The notes beneath the pieces are model-generated. The model did not search any database, had not been told where the DNA came from, and saw nothing but the letters and a program-made list of their open reading frames with translations. 64,000 nucleotides of DNA from Georgenia sp. SYP-B2076 (lineage in GTDB: Bacteria > Actinomycetota > Actinomycetes > Actinomycetales > Actinomycetaceae). The stretch's first letter is position 1; each line of letters starts with the position of its first letter. The stretch covers positions 124,001 through 188,000 of the forward strand of contig NZ_RXOZ01000034.1 in assembly GCF_003991205.1 (NCBI RefSeq), in the 5' to 3' direction. Below are positions 44,914 to 53,265 of the stretch, in pieces. The translations under genes and the position numbers were made by a program.

Positions 44914-46602
44914 TCACCACTCCCGGTGCGCCGGCAGCAGCGTCCCGGGGTTGAGGTTCCGCCCGGGGTCGACCGAGCGCAGCAGCCCGACCATGACGTC
45001 GGCGCCGGCGGCGGAGATGTCCTCCTCGAGCCAGCGGGCGTGGTCGGTGCCCACGCCGTGGTGGTGGGAGATCGTCGCGCCGGTGTCCATGAACGACTGC
45101 TGGACCGCGTTCTTGACCGCCCAGTAGTTCTCCAGCTGCGCATCCACGTCCGCGGTCCCGGGCGCGAACGCGAAGGTGAAGTACAGGCACGCGCCCGAGT
45201 GGTAGCTGTGCGAGAGGTGGCACATGACGAAGCCCTTGACCCCGAGCCGGGCGAACGCGTCCTGCGCGGCGCGGACCGTGCCGGTGTAGACGTCCATCAG
45301 CTTCGACCACGGCGCCGCGGTCTCGGAGACGTCGGCGAGGCCACCGATGTCGAGGAGGAAGTCGCGGATGTAGGGCGTGTCGAACTTCTTCTGGTCGTAC
45401 AGCGTGCCGGGGCCCTTGCCGAGCTTGATGCCGCCGTGCTTCTTGGCGATCTTGGCGACGATGGCCTTGTTGCGCCCCACGTGCTCGGCCCCGCCCTCGT
45501 ACCCGATGTAGGACAGGCACGCCGCGTCCAGGTCCCAGCCGCGGCGCCGCAGGACGTCGAAGAGCACCTTGGAGACCTTCCCAGAGATGCCCTTGCTCTT
45601 CTTCTGGGTGGACAGGGAGAACGCGGTCTCGTTGGCATCGGAGACCCGGGTGACGCTCGGCGCGGCGTCGGAGGTGGAGATCTCCTGCATGGCAGCCAGG
45701 CCGGCGGACCAGGTCGGGTAGAGGTAGGCGATGATCTCGCGGTGCTCCGGCAGGCGGTGCACGTTGACCCAGGCCTCGGTGACCACGCCCATGCGCCCCT
45801 CGGAGCCGAGGATCATCTCGCGCACGCTGGGCCCCGAGGACGTCGACGGCAGCGGCCGCAGGACGACGACCTTGCCGGGCTGGACGACGCGCAACCCGCG
45901 GGTGATGTCCGCGATGTCGCCGTACTTGTCCGACTGCATGCCCGAGGACCGGGTGGCGATCCACCCGCCGAGGGTGGAGTGACGGAAGCTGTCGGGCTGG
46001 TGGCCCATGGTCCAGCCGCGCGCGACGAGCTGCTCCTCCATGTCCGGGCCGAGCACGCCCGCCTGGATGCGGGCCAGGCCCGCGGCCTCGTCCACCTCGA
46101 GAACTCGGTTCATGCGCCCGAGGTCGAGGGAGACGACGGCGCGCTGCTCGTCGGGCGGCGGGGTCAGCGAGCCGGAGATGTTGGAGCCGCCCCCGAAGGG
46201 GATGAGCACGGCGTCGGCCGCGACGACGGCGTCGACGACCGCCCGCACCTGGTCCTCGTCGGCGGGGTAGACCACGACGTCGGGCACGCGCGGCAGGTCG
46301 CCGGCGCGCACCCGCACCAGGTCGGCGAGGCCCTTGCCGTAGGTGTGGACCACGCGGTCCATGTCGGCCTGGACCACGTGCTCGTCCCCGACGGCGGAGC
46401 GCAGCCGCTCGGCGAGCTCCTCGCCCAGGCGGGGGGCGGGCACGTCCAGGTCCTCGAACGACGGCGGCGGCGTGGCGGGCGCGCCGAGGTCGATGCCGAC
46501 CCGGTCCAGCACGAACGGTGCCATCTTGGGCTTGTCGCGGTAGTTGAAGGCGACGCCCTCGACGCCCCAGCCCCACCACTTCTGGTGCGAAACACCGTTC
46601 AC
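44914..46602 (-). CDS. Alkyldihydroxyacetonephosphate synthase-like FAD-binding oxidase
   Basis: 562 residues from GTG 46602 (AGGAGGA upstream). The match to eukaryotic AGPS runs through the whole chain: N-terminal KWWGWG, FAD-binding PFGGGSNISGSL, PDSFRHSTLGGWIATRSSGM, GSEGRMGVVTEAW, YIRDFLLDI, SETAAPWSK, the Tyr region SHSYHSGACLYFTFAF (catalytic Tyr in AGPS) and the His-rich loop SHHHGVG. AGPS exchanges the acyl chain of acyl-DHAP for a fatty alcohol, making the ether bond. It is the last gene of a four-gene coupled operon (GTGA overlap with the PlsC-type gene). Related D-lactate/glycolate-oxidase-like flavoproteins lack the KWWGWG and HHH signatures, so AGPS-like chemistry is the best inference. 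Confidence 0.9.
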   Translation of the reverse strand: MNGVSHQKWWGWGVEGVAFNYRDKPKMAPFVLDRVGIDLGAPATPPPSFEDLDVPAPRLGEELAERLRSAVGDEHVVQADMDRVVHTYGKGLADLVRVRAGDLPRVPDVVVYPADEDQVRAVVDAVVAADAVLIPFGGGSNISGSLTPPPDEQRAVVSLDLGRMNRVLEVDEAAGLARIQAGVLGPDMEEQLVARGWTMGHQPDSFRHSTLGGWIATRSSGMQSDKYGDIADITRGLRVVQPGKVVVLRPLPSTSSGPSVREMILGSEGRMGVVTEAWVNVHRLPEHREIIAYLYPTWSAGLAAMQEISTSDAAPSVTRVSDANETAFSLSTQKKSKGISGKVSKVLFDVLRRRGWDLDAACLSYIGYEGGAEHVGRNKAIVAKIAKKHGGIKLGKGPGTLYDQKKFDTPYIRDFLLDIGGLADVSETAAPWSKLMDVYTGTVRAAQDAFARLGVKGFVMCHLSHSYHSGACLYFTFAFAPGTADVDAQLENYWAVKNAVQQSFMDTGATISHHHGVGTDHARWLEEDISAAGADVMVGLLRSVDPGRNLNPGTLLPAHREW

Positions 46603-47333
46603 GAAGCTTCCTCCTGTGTGTGCTCGTCGGTCTGCGGTCGTGTGCCCGCCACGTTCCCGTCCCCGAGGACGTACGGCGTCTGCATGGTCAGCATGGTGCT
46701 GATCCGGGCGGCCACCCGGTCGCTGAACTCCCGGGGCTTCTCCCCCGGACGCGCCCGCATGGGCCGCCCGACCAGCATCGTCACGGGCGGGCGGCCGGGG
46801 ACGGGCCAGCTGCGTCCCACCGGCATCGCGTCGCGCGTGCCGAGCAGCGCGACGGGGATGCAGGGGACGTCGTGGTGGCAGCACAGGGCGGCCGCGCCAG
46901 GCTTGAAGTGCTGCATCTCGCCGTCGCGCGAGCGGGTGCCCTCGGGGAAGATCAGCACCGGCACGCCGGCCTCGAGGAGGCGGGAGGACATGCCCTTGCC
47001 CCGGCCCGCGCCGTCGCGGTGCACCGGGTAGGAGTTGAAGAACAGCGAGGTGGGGGCCTTGATCCACCACTGCTTGTAGAAGTAGTCGGCCGCGGCGGCG
47101 ACGGCGAGGTTCCCGGTCAGGCGCCGCGGCAGCTCGGTGACCATGACGGTGGCGTCGAGGTGGCTGGTGTGGTTGGCGACGACGACGAACGGCCCGGAGA
47201 CGCCCTCGACGTTGCGGGCACCCTCCACCCTGACCCGGGCCACCGAGTGGACGACCGACTTCAGGACGACGCGCTGGGCCACGAACCGGGCCCACCGGTG
47301 CCATCGCGCGTGGTAACGGCTCAGGCTCTGCAC
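46599..47333 (-). CDS. PlsC-type 1-acylglycerol-3-phosphate/DHAP acyltransferase
   Basis: 244 residues from GTG 47333, 6 nt after GGAGGTG; the GTG inside that Shine-Dalgarno (47342) is less likely. Acyltransferase block I is NHTSHLDATVM (NHx4D), block III FPEGTRSRDGEMQHFKPGA, and block IV VPCIPVAL. It acylates a glycerol-phosphate type acceptor with acyl-CoA or acyl-ACP. In this operon the acceptor may be DHAP (as in GNPAT) or 1-alkyl-glycerol-3-phosphate; sequence does not decide. It overlaps the AGPS-like gene by 4 nt and starts 6 nt after the upstream SDR stop. Confidence 0.88.
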   Translation of the reverse strand: MQSLSRYHARWHRWARFVAQRVVLKSVVHSVARVRVEGARNVEGVSGPFVVVANHTSHLDATVMVTELPRRLTGNLAVAAAADYFYKQWWIKAPTSLFFNSYPVHRDGAGRGKGMSSRLLEAGVPVLIFPEGTRSRDGEMQHFKPGAAALCCHHDVPCIPVALLGTRDAMPVGRSWPVPGRPPVTMLVGRPMRARPGEKPREFSDRVAARISTMLTMQTPYVLGDGNVAGTRPQTDEHTQEEAS

Positions 47334-47338
47334 GGCAC

Positions 47339-48166
47339 TCACCTCCGGCTCTTGTTCAGCAGGGCGGTGAACTGGCGTACCGCCGGCCGTGGCGCGTGCT
47401 CGGCGAGGAACGCCAGCACGGTGAAGCGTTTGGAGGGCACCGAGCGCACCCGCCCCTTCTCGACGTCGGCCAGGCAGTCCGCGACCACGCGGTCTGCCTC
47501 GAGCCACAGGGCGCCGGGGATGGAGCTGGCGCGGATGCCCGCCCGCTCGTGGAACTCCGTGCGCACCCAGCCGGGCAGCAGGGTCGTGACCCGCACGCCC
47601 GTCCCGGCGAGCTCGAGGGCGAGGCTCTCGGAGTACGTCCGCACCCAGGACTTGATGGCCGAGTACGCCCCCATGGGGATCAGCCCCGCCACGGACGAGA
47701 CGTTGATGATGACGCCGTGCCCGCGGGCCCGCATGGCCCGCCCGGCCGCGTTGCCCAGCAGCAGCACGGCGCGGACCATGAGCTCCAGGGCGTCCTCGTG
47801 CTCGGCCGTGTCCTCGGCGAGCAGCGGCGCGTGCACGCCCTTGCCGGCGTTGTTGACGAAGACCTCCACCGGGGAGGCCTCGTCCGCCAGCCGCGCGGCG
47901 ACGGCGGCCGCCCCCGCGCGGGCGGCGAGGTCGGCGGGCAGGGTCTCGACCTCGACGCCGTAGCGCCAGCGGAGCTGCTCGGCGGTCTTCCCCAGCCGCT
48001 CGGCGTCGCGGGCCACCAGGACGAGGTCGCAGCCACGCGCGGCGAGGGCGTGCGCGAAGGACAACCCGATCCCGGAGGTGCCGCCCGTGATCAGAGCACG
48101 GCCGCGGAGGACGGAGTCCGGGGACCCCGCCGCCCGCCCCGGGCGACCCTGCCCAACGTCGTTCAT
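47339..48166 (-). CDS. SDR oxidoreductase, candidate acyl/alkyl-DHAP or ketone reductase
   Basis: 275 residues. Classical SDR features: TGGTSGIGLSFAHALAARG, NNAGKG, NVSSVAG and the YxxxK pair in YSAIKSW. The C-terminal extension (GALWLEADRVVADCLADVEKG ... RRFTVLAFLAEHA type) resembles membrane-associated DltE/17-beta-HSD-like SDRs acting on lipids. In a pathway like the peroxisomal one this enzyme would reduce the keto group of acyl/alkyl-DHAP (inference). The ATG overlaps the stop of the upstream reductase gene (ATGA). Confidence 0.87.
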   Translation of the reverse strand: MNDVGQGRPGRAAGSPDSVLRGRALITGGTSGIGLSFAHALAARGCDLVLVARDAERLGKTAEQLRWRYGVEVETLPADLAARAGAAAVAARLADEASPVEVFVNNAGKGVHAPLLAEDTAEHEDALELMVRAVLLLGNAAGRAMRARGHGVIINVSSVAGLIPMGAYSAIKSWVRTYSESLALELAGTGVRVTTLLPGWVRTEFHERAGIRASSIPGALWLEADRVVADCLADVEKGRVRSVPSKRFTVLAFLAEHAPRPAVRQFTALLNKSRR

Positions 48167-50430
48167 GCGCGCCGCGCCCCCTTGATGCTCCGCAGGACCG
48201 GGGACAACCGCCCCTCGGCGGTCGTGGTCCAGCTGTGGACCGGCCACCGCCGTGCCTTGGCATAACGGTAGAGGCTAGCGTCCGGGTTGACCGCGTTGGG
48301 GTGGCCGACGACCTCCAGCCAGGACCGGTCGGCGTAGCTGTCGCCGTAGGCGAAGGACCGGGTCAGGTCCATCCCCTCCTCGCGGGCGTAGCGGCGCAGC
48401 CACGCGACCCGGGCCTCCCCCACCAGCGGCGACGCGGCCAGGTGACCGGTCCAGCGCCCCTGCGGGTCGGACTCCATCTTCCCGGCGACGATCACGTCGA
48501 AGAGCGGGGCGAGCGGCTCGACGAAGACGTCGATCTCACCGGTGAGCAGCACGGTGCGGTGCCCGGCCTCGTGATGGGCCCGGACCTGCTCCAGGGCCTC
48601 GCGCAGCAGGCCCCGGCGCAGCGAGGGCATGACCTTCTTGGTGACGACCTCGCGCAGCTCGGCCTCCTTCACCCCGGCGTAGCGGCGCATGAAGGTGCGG
48701 ATGAAGTCCCCGCGGTCGCGCATCTCCGCCTGGAGGTAGCGCGGCGCGAGCGCGACGAGGTTGGCGAGCGACCCGGGCCAGTGGCTGACGGGCTTGGCCG
48801 CGAGCTCGACCCACAGGTACTGCTCCACGAGGGTGGCAGCGGCGACGGTGCGCTGGAGGTCGAAGACCGCGAGGACGTCGCTGCGCCGCTCGAGCTCCTT
48901 GGGCGCGGCGGCCTCCGCCCCGCTGCCCTGGCTCCGCATGAGCCCGGGCACGCCCGGGATGTGGACCTCCTGGAGGTAGTGCCGCCAGTCGATCTCGGTG
49001 ACGTCGAAGCCGTGCAGGTCCTGGCGCTCGGCGGGCAGCGCGGCGTGCAGGGCGCGCAGGCGGGCGTCGTCGAAGATCACCTCGGTCTGGGTGTACGGCT
49101 GGTACAGGCCGGTGAACTTGCGCAGGGTGCGCAGATCCCGCCGGGCCTTGTACAGCCCGGAGATCCAGCCCCGGGTGCGGTCGTTGGCGGGCAGGCGGCC
49201 CACCGCCTTGTCGGCCAGGTCCACGACCCGCTCGCGGCGGGACAGCGCCCGCTCCACGGCGCCGGTGTGCGGGAACGACCAGGACGGCACCGCCACGTGG
49301 GCGCCCTCGGCGTCGGTCAGGGGGTGCGCCTTGAAGTACTCGCGCACCAGCCGGACGAGCCGGCCCACCGGCAGCGGGTTGGTGATGCTGGAGCAGACCT
49401 GGAAGAACTGCGCCTGCCCGGCCGGCGAGGGGGCGGCCGCGGCGGCGAGGATCGCGTTGACCACGAAGTCCACGGGGATGACGTCGAGCACCGTGTCCGC
49501 CAGCGCGGGGAACTCGGGCAGCAGGCCGCGACCGTAGGCGGCGATGAGCGGGTCGGCCACCTTGAACCCGTCGATCCAGCCGGGGTAGGGGTGCTTGAGC
49601 GCGGACTCGATGACGGTCGGGCGCACCACGGAGAGGCGGTGGCCGTTGCCGACCCACAGGTCCTCCGCGACGCGCTCCCCGAGCGCCTTGGTGAACGTGT
49701 AGACGTCGGTCCAGCCCAGGGTGTTGGCGCGGGTGCGGCCGGCCTCGATGAGCTCCTGGCGGACCCACTCCTGCCGGGCCTCCTCGGCGGCCTCCGACAC
49801 CGCGGCGGCGCCGGCGCGGCGGTGCTCCGACTGGGCGTCGGCGAGCAGCTTCCGCAGCACCGCGGGCCGGCGGGAGGCCGCCTCGGCCTCCGTGCGCGCG
49901 ACGAGGGCCTGGGTGAGCTCCAGCTCCCGGTCGACGTCGTGGTCGAGGGACCGCTCCTCGACGACGCCCTTGCGCAGGCCGGCGACGTAGCTGGTCGAGA
50001 CGTGCACGACGTGCGGGTCGGCGCCGGTCGCGAGCAGGGCCTCGTACAGCGAGATCGGGCCGCCGACGTTGGCCTGGAAGGCCTCGTCGATGGGCAGGTC
50101 GAAGGACACGGTGGACGCGGAGTGGATGACGACGTCGAGGTCCGTGGGCAGCGGCGGGAGCGCGCCGAGGTCCCCCGCCAGGACCGTGACCCGGTCGCGG
50201 AAGGCGGCTGTGGCGGCGTCGTCCCCGACGCGCGCGCGCCAGGTCTTGAAGACCGGCTTGCGCAGCAGCTTGTCGACGCGCATCTGCGCGGTGAGGTCAC
50301 CACGCGGGCGTACCAGCACGGTCACGCGGGTGGTGGGGTATGCGGAGAGCAGCTTCTCGAGGACGGCCTGACCGACGAAGCCGGTGGCGCCCGTGAGGAG
50401 CACATGTGCCCCGTCCAAGGGTTGTGACAT
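48163..50430 (-). CDS. Fatty acyl reductase (alcohol-forming type) fused to HAD-IB hydrolase domain
   Basis: 755 residues. N-terminal half (1-~470): extended-SDR/thioester-reductase NAD(P)-binding domain with TGATGFVGQAVLEKLL, STSYVAG and catalytic YxxxK in DVYTFTKALGE, as in alcohol-forming fatty acyl-CoA reductases, followed by a FAR-C-like segment. C-terminal half (~510-755): HAD-IB fold with motif I VLAVFDLQRTV, motif II TVLLTGEIDV, motif III Lys in VAGKMESD and motif IV FAYGDSYADRSWLEVVG. The usual D-x-D of motif I is D-L-Q, so hydrolase activity may be lost. It would supply long-chain alcohol to the AGPS-like enzyme (inference). ATG 50430 has TATTGT 7 nt upstream and no Shine-Dalgarno. 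Confidence 0.88.
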   Translation of the reverse strand: MSQPLDGAHVLLTGATGFVGQAVLEKLLSAYPTTRVTVLVRPRGDLTAQMRVDKLLRKPVFKTWRARVGDDAATAAFRDRVTVLAGDLGALPPLPTDLDVVIHSASTVSFDLPIDEAFQANVGGPISLYEALLATGADPHVVHVSTSYVAGLRKGVVEERSLDHDVDRELELTQALVARTEAEAASRRPAVLRKLLADAQSEHRRAGAAAVSEAAEEARQEWVRQELIEAGRTRANTLGWTDVYTFTKALGERVAEDLWVGNGHRLSVVRPTVIESALKHPYPGWIDGFKVADPLIAAYGRGLLPEFPALADTVLDVIPVDFVVNAILAAAAAPSPAGQAQFFQVCSSITNPLPVGRLVRLVREYFKAHPLTDAEGAHVAVPSWSFPHTGAVERALSRRERVVDLADKAVGRLPANDRTRGWISGLYKARRDLRTLRKFTGLYQPYTQTEVIFDDARLRALHAALPAERQDLHGFDVTEIDWRHYLQEVHIPGVPGLMRSQGSGAEAAAPKELERRSDVLAVFDLQRTVAAATLVEQYLWVELAAKPVSHWPGSLANLVALAPRYLQAEMRDRGDFIRTFMRRYAGVKEAELREVVTKKVMPSLRRGLLREALEQVRAHHEAGHRTVLLTGEIDVFVEPLAPLFDVIVAGKMESDPQGRWTGHLAASPLVGEARVAWLRRYAREEGMDLTRSFAYGDSYADRSWLEVVGHPNAVNPDASLYRYAKARRWPVHSWTTTAEGRLSPVLRSIKGARRA

Positions 50431-50437
50431 TCCGCAG

Positions 50438-50443
50438 ACAATA
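50438..50443 (-). promoter_or_regulatory. Candidate -10 element of the lipid operon
   Basis: On the minus strand TATTGT lies 7 nt before ATG 50430. No Shine-Dalgarno is visible, so the operon mRNA is probably leaderless. Confidence 0.45.
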
Positions 50444-50951
50444 CCGGTGGTCAGGGCAGCGGCTCCGCACCGTCCCGCGCCGCTCCCCCGGCGCCCCCGG
50501 GTCGGGGACCCGGGCGCGTGCGCCGGGCCGGGTGCGCGGGCGAACGCGGGGTCGTCCGCGCCAGGCGCGTGGGCAGCAGGCCGAGGTCGACGTCGGCCGC
50601 CCGCGGGCCGCTCATGTCGCGCGTGGGCGAACACGACGACGCCGGCCGCGCCGTCGTTGACGTGGGTGCGCGAACGCGTGCATGGCGTCCTGGCCGGATG
50701 CCGGCGCCCCGGCTGCGGCGCTCGCGGGGCGCCCCCGCTTGGCCGGCGCGTCCCGGACGTCGGCGGGGCCACCTCACCCCCCGGTGGCCGGCGCGCGGCG
50801 GCCGGGTACGGGGGTGCGGACGAGGTGCCGATAGGGGCGTCAGGGGCTGTTCGCCGCCGGTTGTCGCTGTGGATAAGCATGCCGGCGGGGCCGTTCAGGA
50901 GCACACTGAGTGAGACCCGCCACCGCAGACGTTGGCAGTCCAGGCCGGAGC

Positions 50952-50979
50952 TTGCTCTGCTGCGGAAGCGGTCTACGAT
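50952..50979 (+). promoter_or_regulatory. Candidate promoter of HD-superfamily gene
   Basis: TTGCTC (50952-50957), 16-nt spacer, TACGAT (50974-50979), 35 bp before the ATG at 51015. That ATG has its own Shine-Dalgarno (AAGGGAA). Confidence 0.45.
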
Positions 50980-51014
50980 CGCTCTGCTCTTACTTCCGTC
51001 AAGGGAACAGATCC

Positions 51015-52511
51015 ATGGGCGTCTCTGACGTACCTCAATGGCTCACCGCCGCATTCACCCGCAGCGCACTCGCCGTCGGCGCTACCGCACCCCGCGAGCA
51101 GATCGAGGAGACCTTCCACCGGCTCCTGCAGCGCTGGCACGACCCGGACCGTCACTTCCACAACGTCCGTCACGTCATCGACGTCCTCGCCCGGGTCGAC
51201 GAGCTCGCCGAGGAGACCCACCACCCGGACATCGTCCGGCTGGCGGCCTGGTACCACGGCGCGGTGTTCAACTCGACCATCCGCCAGGTCTACTCGCGCA
51301 GCGGCGGTGAGGACGAGGTCGCCTCGGCACAGCTCGCGCGGGAGGAGCTCGGCGCCCTCGGGGTCCCCGAGAAGGTGCTCGACCGGGTCACCGACCTCAT
51401 CCTCAACCTCAAGCGTCACGACGCGAACCCGCGCGACATCGACTCCCTGGCGCTGTGCGACGCCGACCTTGCCGTCCTGGCCTCGGACCCCCAGCGTTAC
51501 CGGGCCTACCGGAAGGCGGTCCGGGAGGAGTACGCGCACATCCCCACGCGCCACTACCTCGAGGCCCGCATCGCCATCGCCACCAAGCTGCTCGCCCGTC
51601 GGCACCTGTTCCTCAGCCCCATGGGCGCGCAGTGGGAGGACGCGGCCCGGGAGAACCTGCGCGCCGAGCTCGACCGCCTCCGCGTGGACCTCGCCGCGCT
51701 GGGCGAGTGCGCCCCCGGCGAGTCCGTCACGGAGGCGGAGGCAGCACTCGACCCGAGCGGCGCCCACGGTGACCGGCGGCCGGCGGCGGTGCCCGCCCCC
51801 GACGCCCGGCGCGCCGCCGAGGGGGTCAGCGTCTTCGCGCCCTCGCCCGCCATCCCGATGCCCCCCACGTCCGCGGCCAGCCCGTACGCGACCCCGTCCA
51901 CACCCGACTCCGCCGCCCGGGCGGTCCGGACCCCGCTGGCCCCGCCCGACGCCGCCCGCGTCGCGACCGCCGCCCCCACTCCCGGCAGGGAGGGCTCTCG
52001 CGCGACCGCGCCGAGCCCGGCGGAGGCGGGCCGCGAGCTGGGCGGGCCCGAGACGCGCCGCCCGGTCCAGGCCCGGACGTCCTCGCTCGAGTCCTCCCCC
52101 GAGGACCTGGGCGCTGCGCCGCGTCGTGCGGCCGGCGAGGGGCAGCCCGACCGCGAGGAGGTCGCCCGCAGCTCGCGCGAGCTCGTAGACCTCGCCGTGC
52201 GCGAGGGACGCGAGCGGGCCGAGCGGGAGCGCGGCCAGCGCGAGCGCCTCGAGCTCGCACGCGCCGAGCGGGACCGCGGCCAGCGCGAGCCCGTGGAGCC
52301 CGCACGCACCGGCTCTCCGACGCCGGAGCACCGCCGGCCCGCGCGGCAGCCGTGGCTGGCCGACGTCCCCACCGGCCTCGCCGCCACGGGCGCGCCGGAC
52401 GCGGCGGTCGAGCCCGAGCGTGCGGAGGCGCTGCCGCACCACGGCATGGAGCGGGAGCCGGACCTCTTCGACCGTCCAGCACGACGCCGCCGCGAGAAGA
52501 AGGTCCGCTAA
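51015..52511 (+). CDS. HD-superfamily phosphohydrolase-like protein with long disordered tail
   Basis: 498 residues. Residues ~1-215 match the predicted metal-dependent HD-superfamily (COG4339-type): LLQRWHDPDRHFHNVRHVIDVLARV, RLAAWYHGAVFN, LALCDADLAVLASDPQRYRAYRKAVREEYAHIP. The paralogue encoded at 53266 has WFHDSVYDG where this protein has WYHGAVFN, so the metal-binding Asp of the HD pair is Gly here. The remaining ~280 residues are Ala/Pro-rich and then Arg/Glu-rich with ~11-residue repeats (RERLELARAERDRGQ). Activity may be lost or altered. Confidence 0.8.
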   Translation: MGVSDVPQWLTAAFTRSALAVGATAPREQIEETFHRLLQRWHDPDRHFHNVRHVIDVLARVDELAEETHHPDIVRLAAWYHGAVFNSTIRQVYSRSGGEDEVASAQLAREELGALGVPEKVLDRVTDLILNLKRHDANPRDIDSLALCDADLAVLASDPQRYRAYRKAVREEYAHIPTRHYLEARIAIATKLLARRHLFLSPMGAQWEDAARENLRAELDRLRVDLAALGECAPGESVTEAEAALDPSGAHGDRRPAAVPAPDARRAAEGVSVFAPSPAIPMPPTSAASPYATPSTPDSAARAVRTPLAPPDAARVATAAPTPGREGSRATAPSPAEAGRELGGPETRRPVQARTSSLESSPEDLGAAPRRAAGEGQPDREEVARSSRELVDLAVREGRERAERERGQRERLELARAERDRGQREPVEPARTGSPTPEHRRPARQPWLADVPTGLAATGAPDAAVEPERAEALPHHGMEREPDLFDRPARRRREKKVR

Positions 52512-52936
52512 CCCACCCCATCAGCGCTGACCGGTCAAGTCCTCGCACCTCCCCAACAGCGGTGACCGGTCAAGTCCTCGCACCTCCCCAACAGCGGTGA
52601 CCGGTCAAGTCCTCGCACCTCCCAACGCTGACCGGTCAAGTCCTCGCACCCCGCCCGCGGCCGGCCACCTGCGCGCGACGGGTCGATCCCGTGCCCCGGA
52701 TTGTCCTTCCGTGCCGTCGGCACGCCGGGCCGGCCGCCGATTGTCCCGCCGGGTCGCCAACACCTCGTCACGCCGGCCGCCCGGTCAGCCCGGTCAGCCC
52801 GCCACGCCATCCCGTCCACAGGCGCGCGTCCTGCCGCATCGCCCACAGCGGGGACGCCGCCCGCGCCGGCCGGTGACGTGGTTCTCTAACGTCGCCCCTG
52901 ACCGCGCCGCCGTGGCGCGGCACGAGGGAGGAAGCC
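52512..52936 (+). other. 425-bp gene-free stretch beginning with a tandem array
   Basis: The first 140 bp carry the four-copy 35-bp repeat. The rest contains a GATTGTCC direct repeat and a GTGCCGTCGGCAC palindrome, with no gene. A TAACGT near 52887 may be the -10 of the WXG100 gene. Confidence 0.55.
52530..52651. repeat. 35-bp tandem array of the GGTCAAGTNCTC motif, four copies
   Basis: GACCGGTCAAGTCCTCGCAC begins at 52530, 52565, 52600 and 52631. The first two intervals are exactly 35 bp and the last is 31 bp. The whole unit is conserved, including the interval, so this is not a spacer-bearing CRISPR. It starts 18 bp after the HD-superfamily gene. Confidence 0.85.
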
Positions 52937-53227
52937 ATGGCCAGGTTCCAGGTCGACAGCGCGGAGGTGGCGCACGCCGCCGCGCAAACCCGTATGACCA
53001 CGAGCACCATCCGCGCCGAGGTCACGGCGATGATGAATCACCTCGTGCAGCTGCAGGGCAGCTGGACCGGATCGGCGTCAGCGGCGTTCTCCACCTGCGC
53101 GGACCAGTGGCGCAGCACCCAGGCGCAGGTCGAGGCGACGCTCGAGCAGATCACGCTGGCGCTCGACACGGCTTCGCGCACCTACGCCGACGCCGAGACG
53201 AACGCCCAGGGGCTGTTCGCACGCTGA
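52937..53227 (+). CDS. WXG100 (ESAT-6-like) protein
   Basis: 96 residues, the exact size class of the family, all-helical, with the central turn QGSWTGSASAAF (W-x-G) at residues ~41-43. GAGGAAG precedes the ATG. WXG100 proteins are secreted by type VII systems or are fold relatives. No EccC/EssC ATPase or partner is encoded in this window, so secretion is unproven. It lies between two related HD-superfamily genes on the same strand. Confidence 0.9.
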   Translation: MARFQVDSAEVAHAAAQTRMTTSTIRAEVTAMMNHLVQLQGSWTGSASAAFSTCADQWRSTQAQVEATLEQITLALDTASRTYADAETNAQGLFAR

Positions 53228-53253
53228 CCGGGCCGTGCCGAACCCGGGGAACG

Positions 53254-53259
53254 TACGAT
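53254..53259 (+). promoter_or_regulatory. Candidate -10 element, leaderless DUF4031-HD gene
   Basis: TACGAT lies 6 nt before GTG 53266. No Shine-Dalgarno at useful spacing. Confidence 0.45.
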
Positions 53260-53265
53260 CGCGGC

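Larger units (their letters stand above)
50431..51014. other. 584-bp divergent intergenic region
   Basis: It holds the minus-strand -10 TATTGT (50438-50443), a hairpin with 8-bp perfect arms (CCCGGGTC-GGG-GACCCGGG, 50496-50514), a perfect TTATCCACA-type DnaA box (TGTGGATAA, 50867-50875) and the rightward promoter at 50952-50979. Open frames through it look like chance GC-rich frames. Confidence 0.55.

Noticed and set aside
50867-50875. DnaA box taken as replication origin
   Set aside because: A single box, no dnaA/dnaN/gyrB genes, no AT-rich unwinding region.
50431-50904. 158-codon N-terminal extension of the acyl reductase-HAD gene
   Set aside because: Low-complexity Pro/Arg/Ala sequence before the Rossmann fold; ATG 50430 directly precedes the conserved domain and has a -10 at leaderless spacing.
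52530-52651. Four 35-bp repeats considered as a CRISPR array
   Set aside because: The unit is conserved over its whole length with no unique spacers and no cas genes; it is a plain tandem repeat.
52937-53227. WXG100 gene taken as evidence of a local type VII secretion locus
   Set aside because: No EccC/EssC, EccD, mycosin or second WXG100 gene is in the window.
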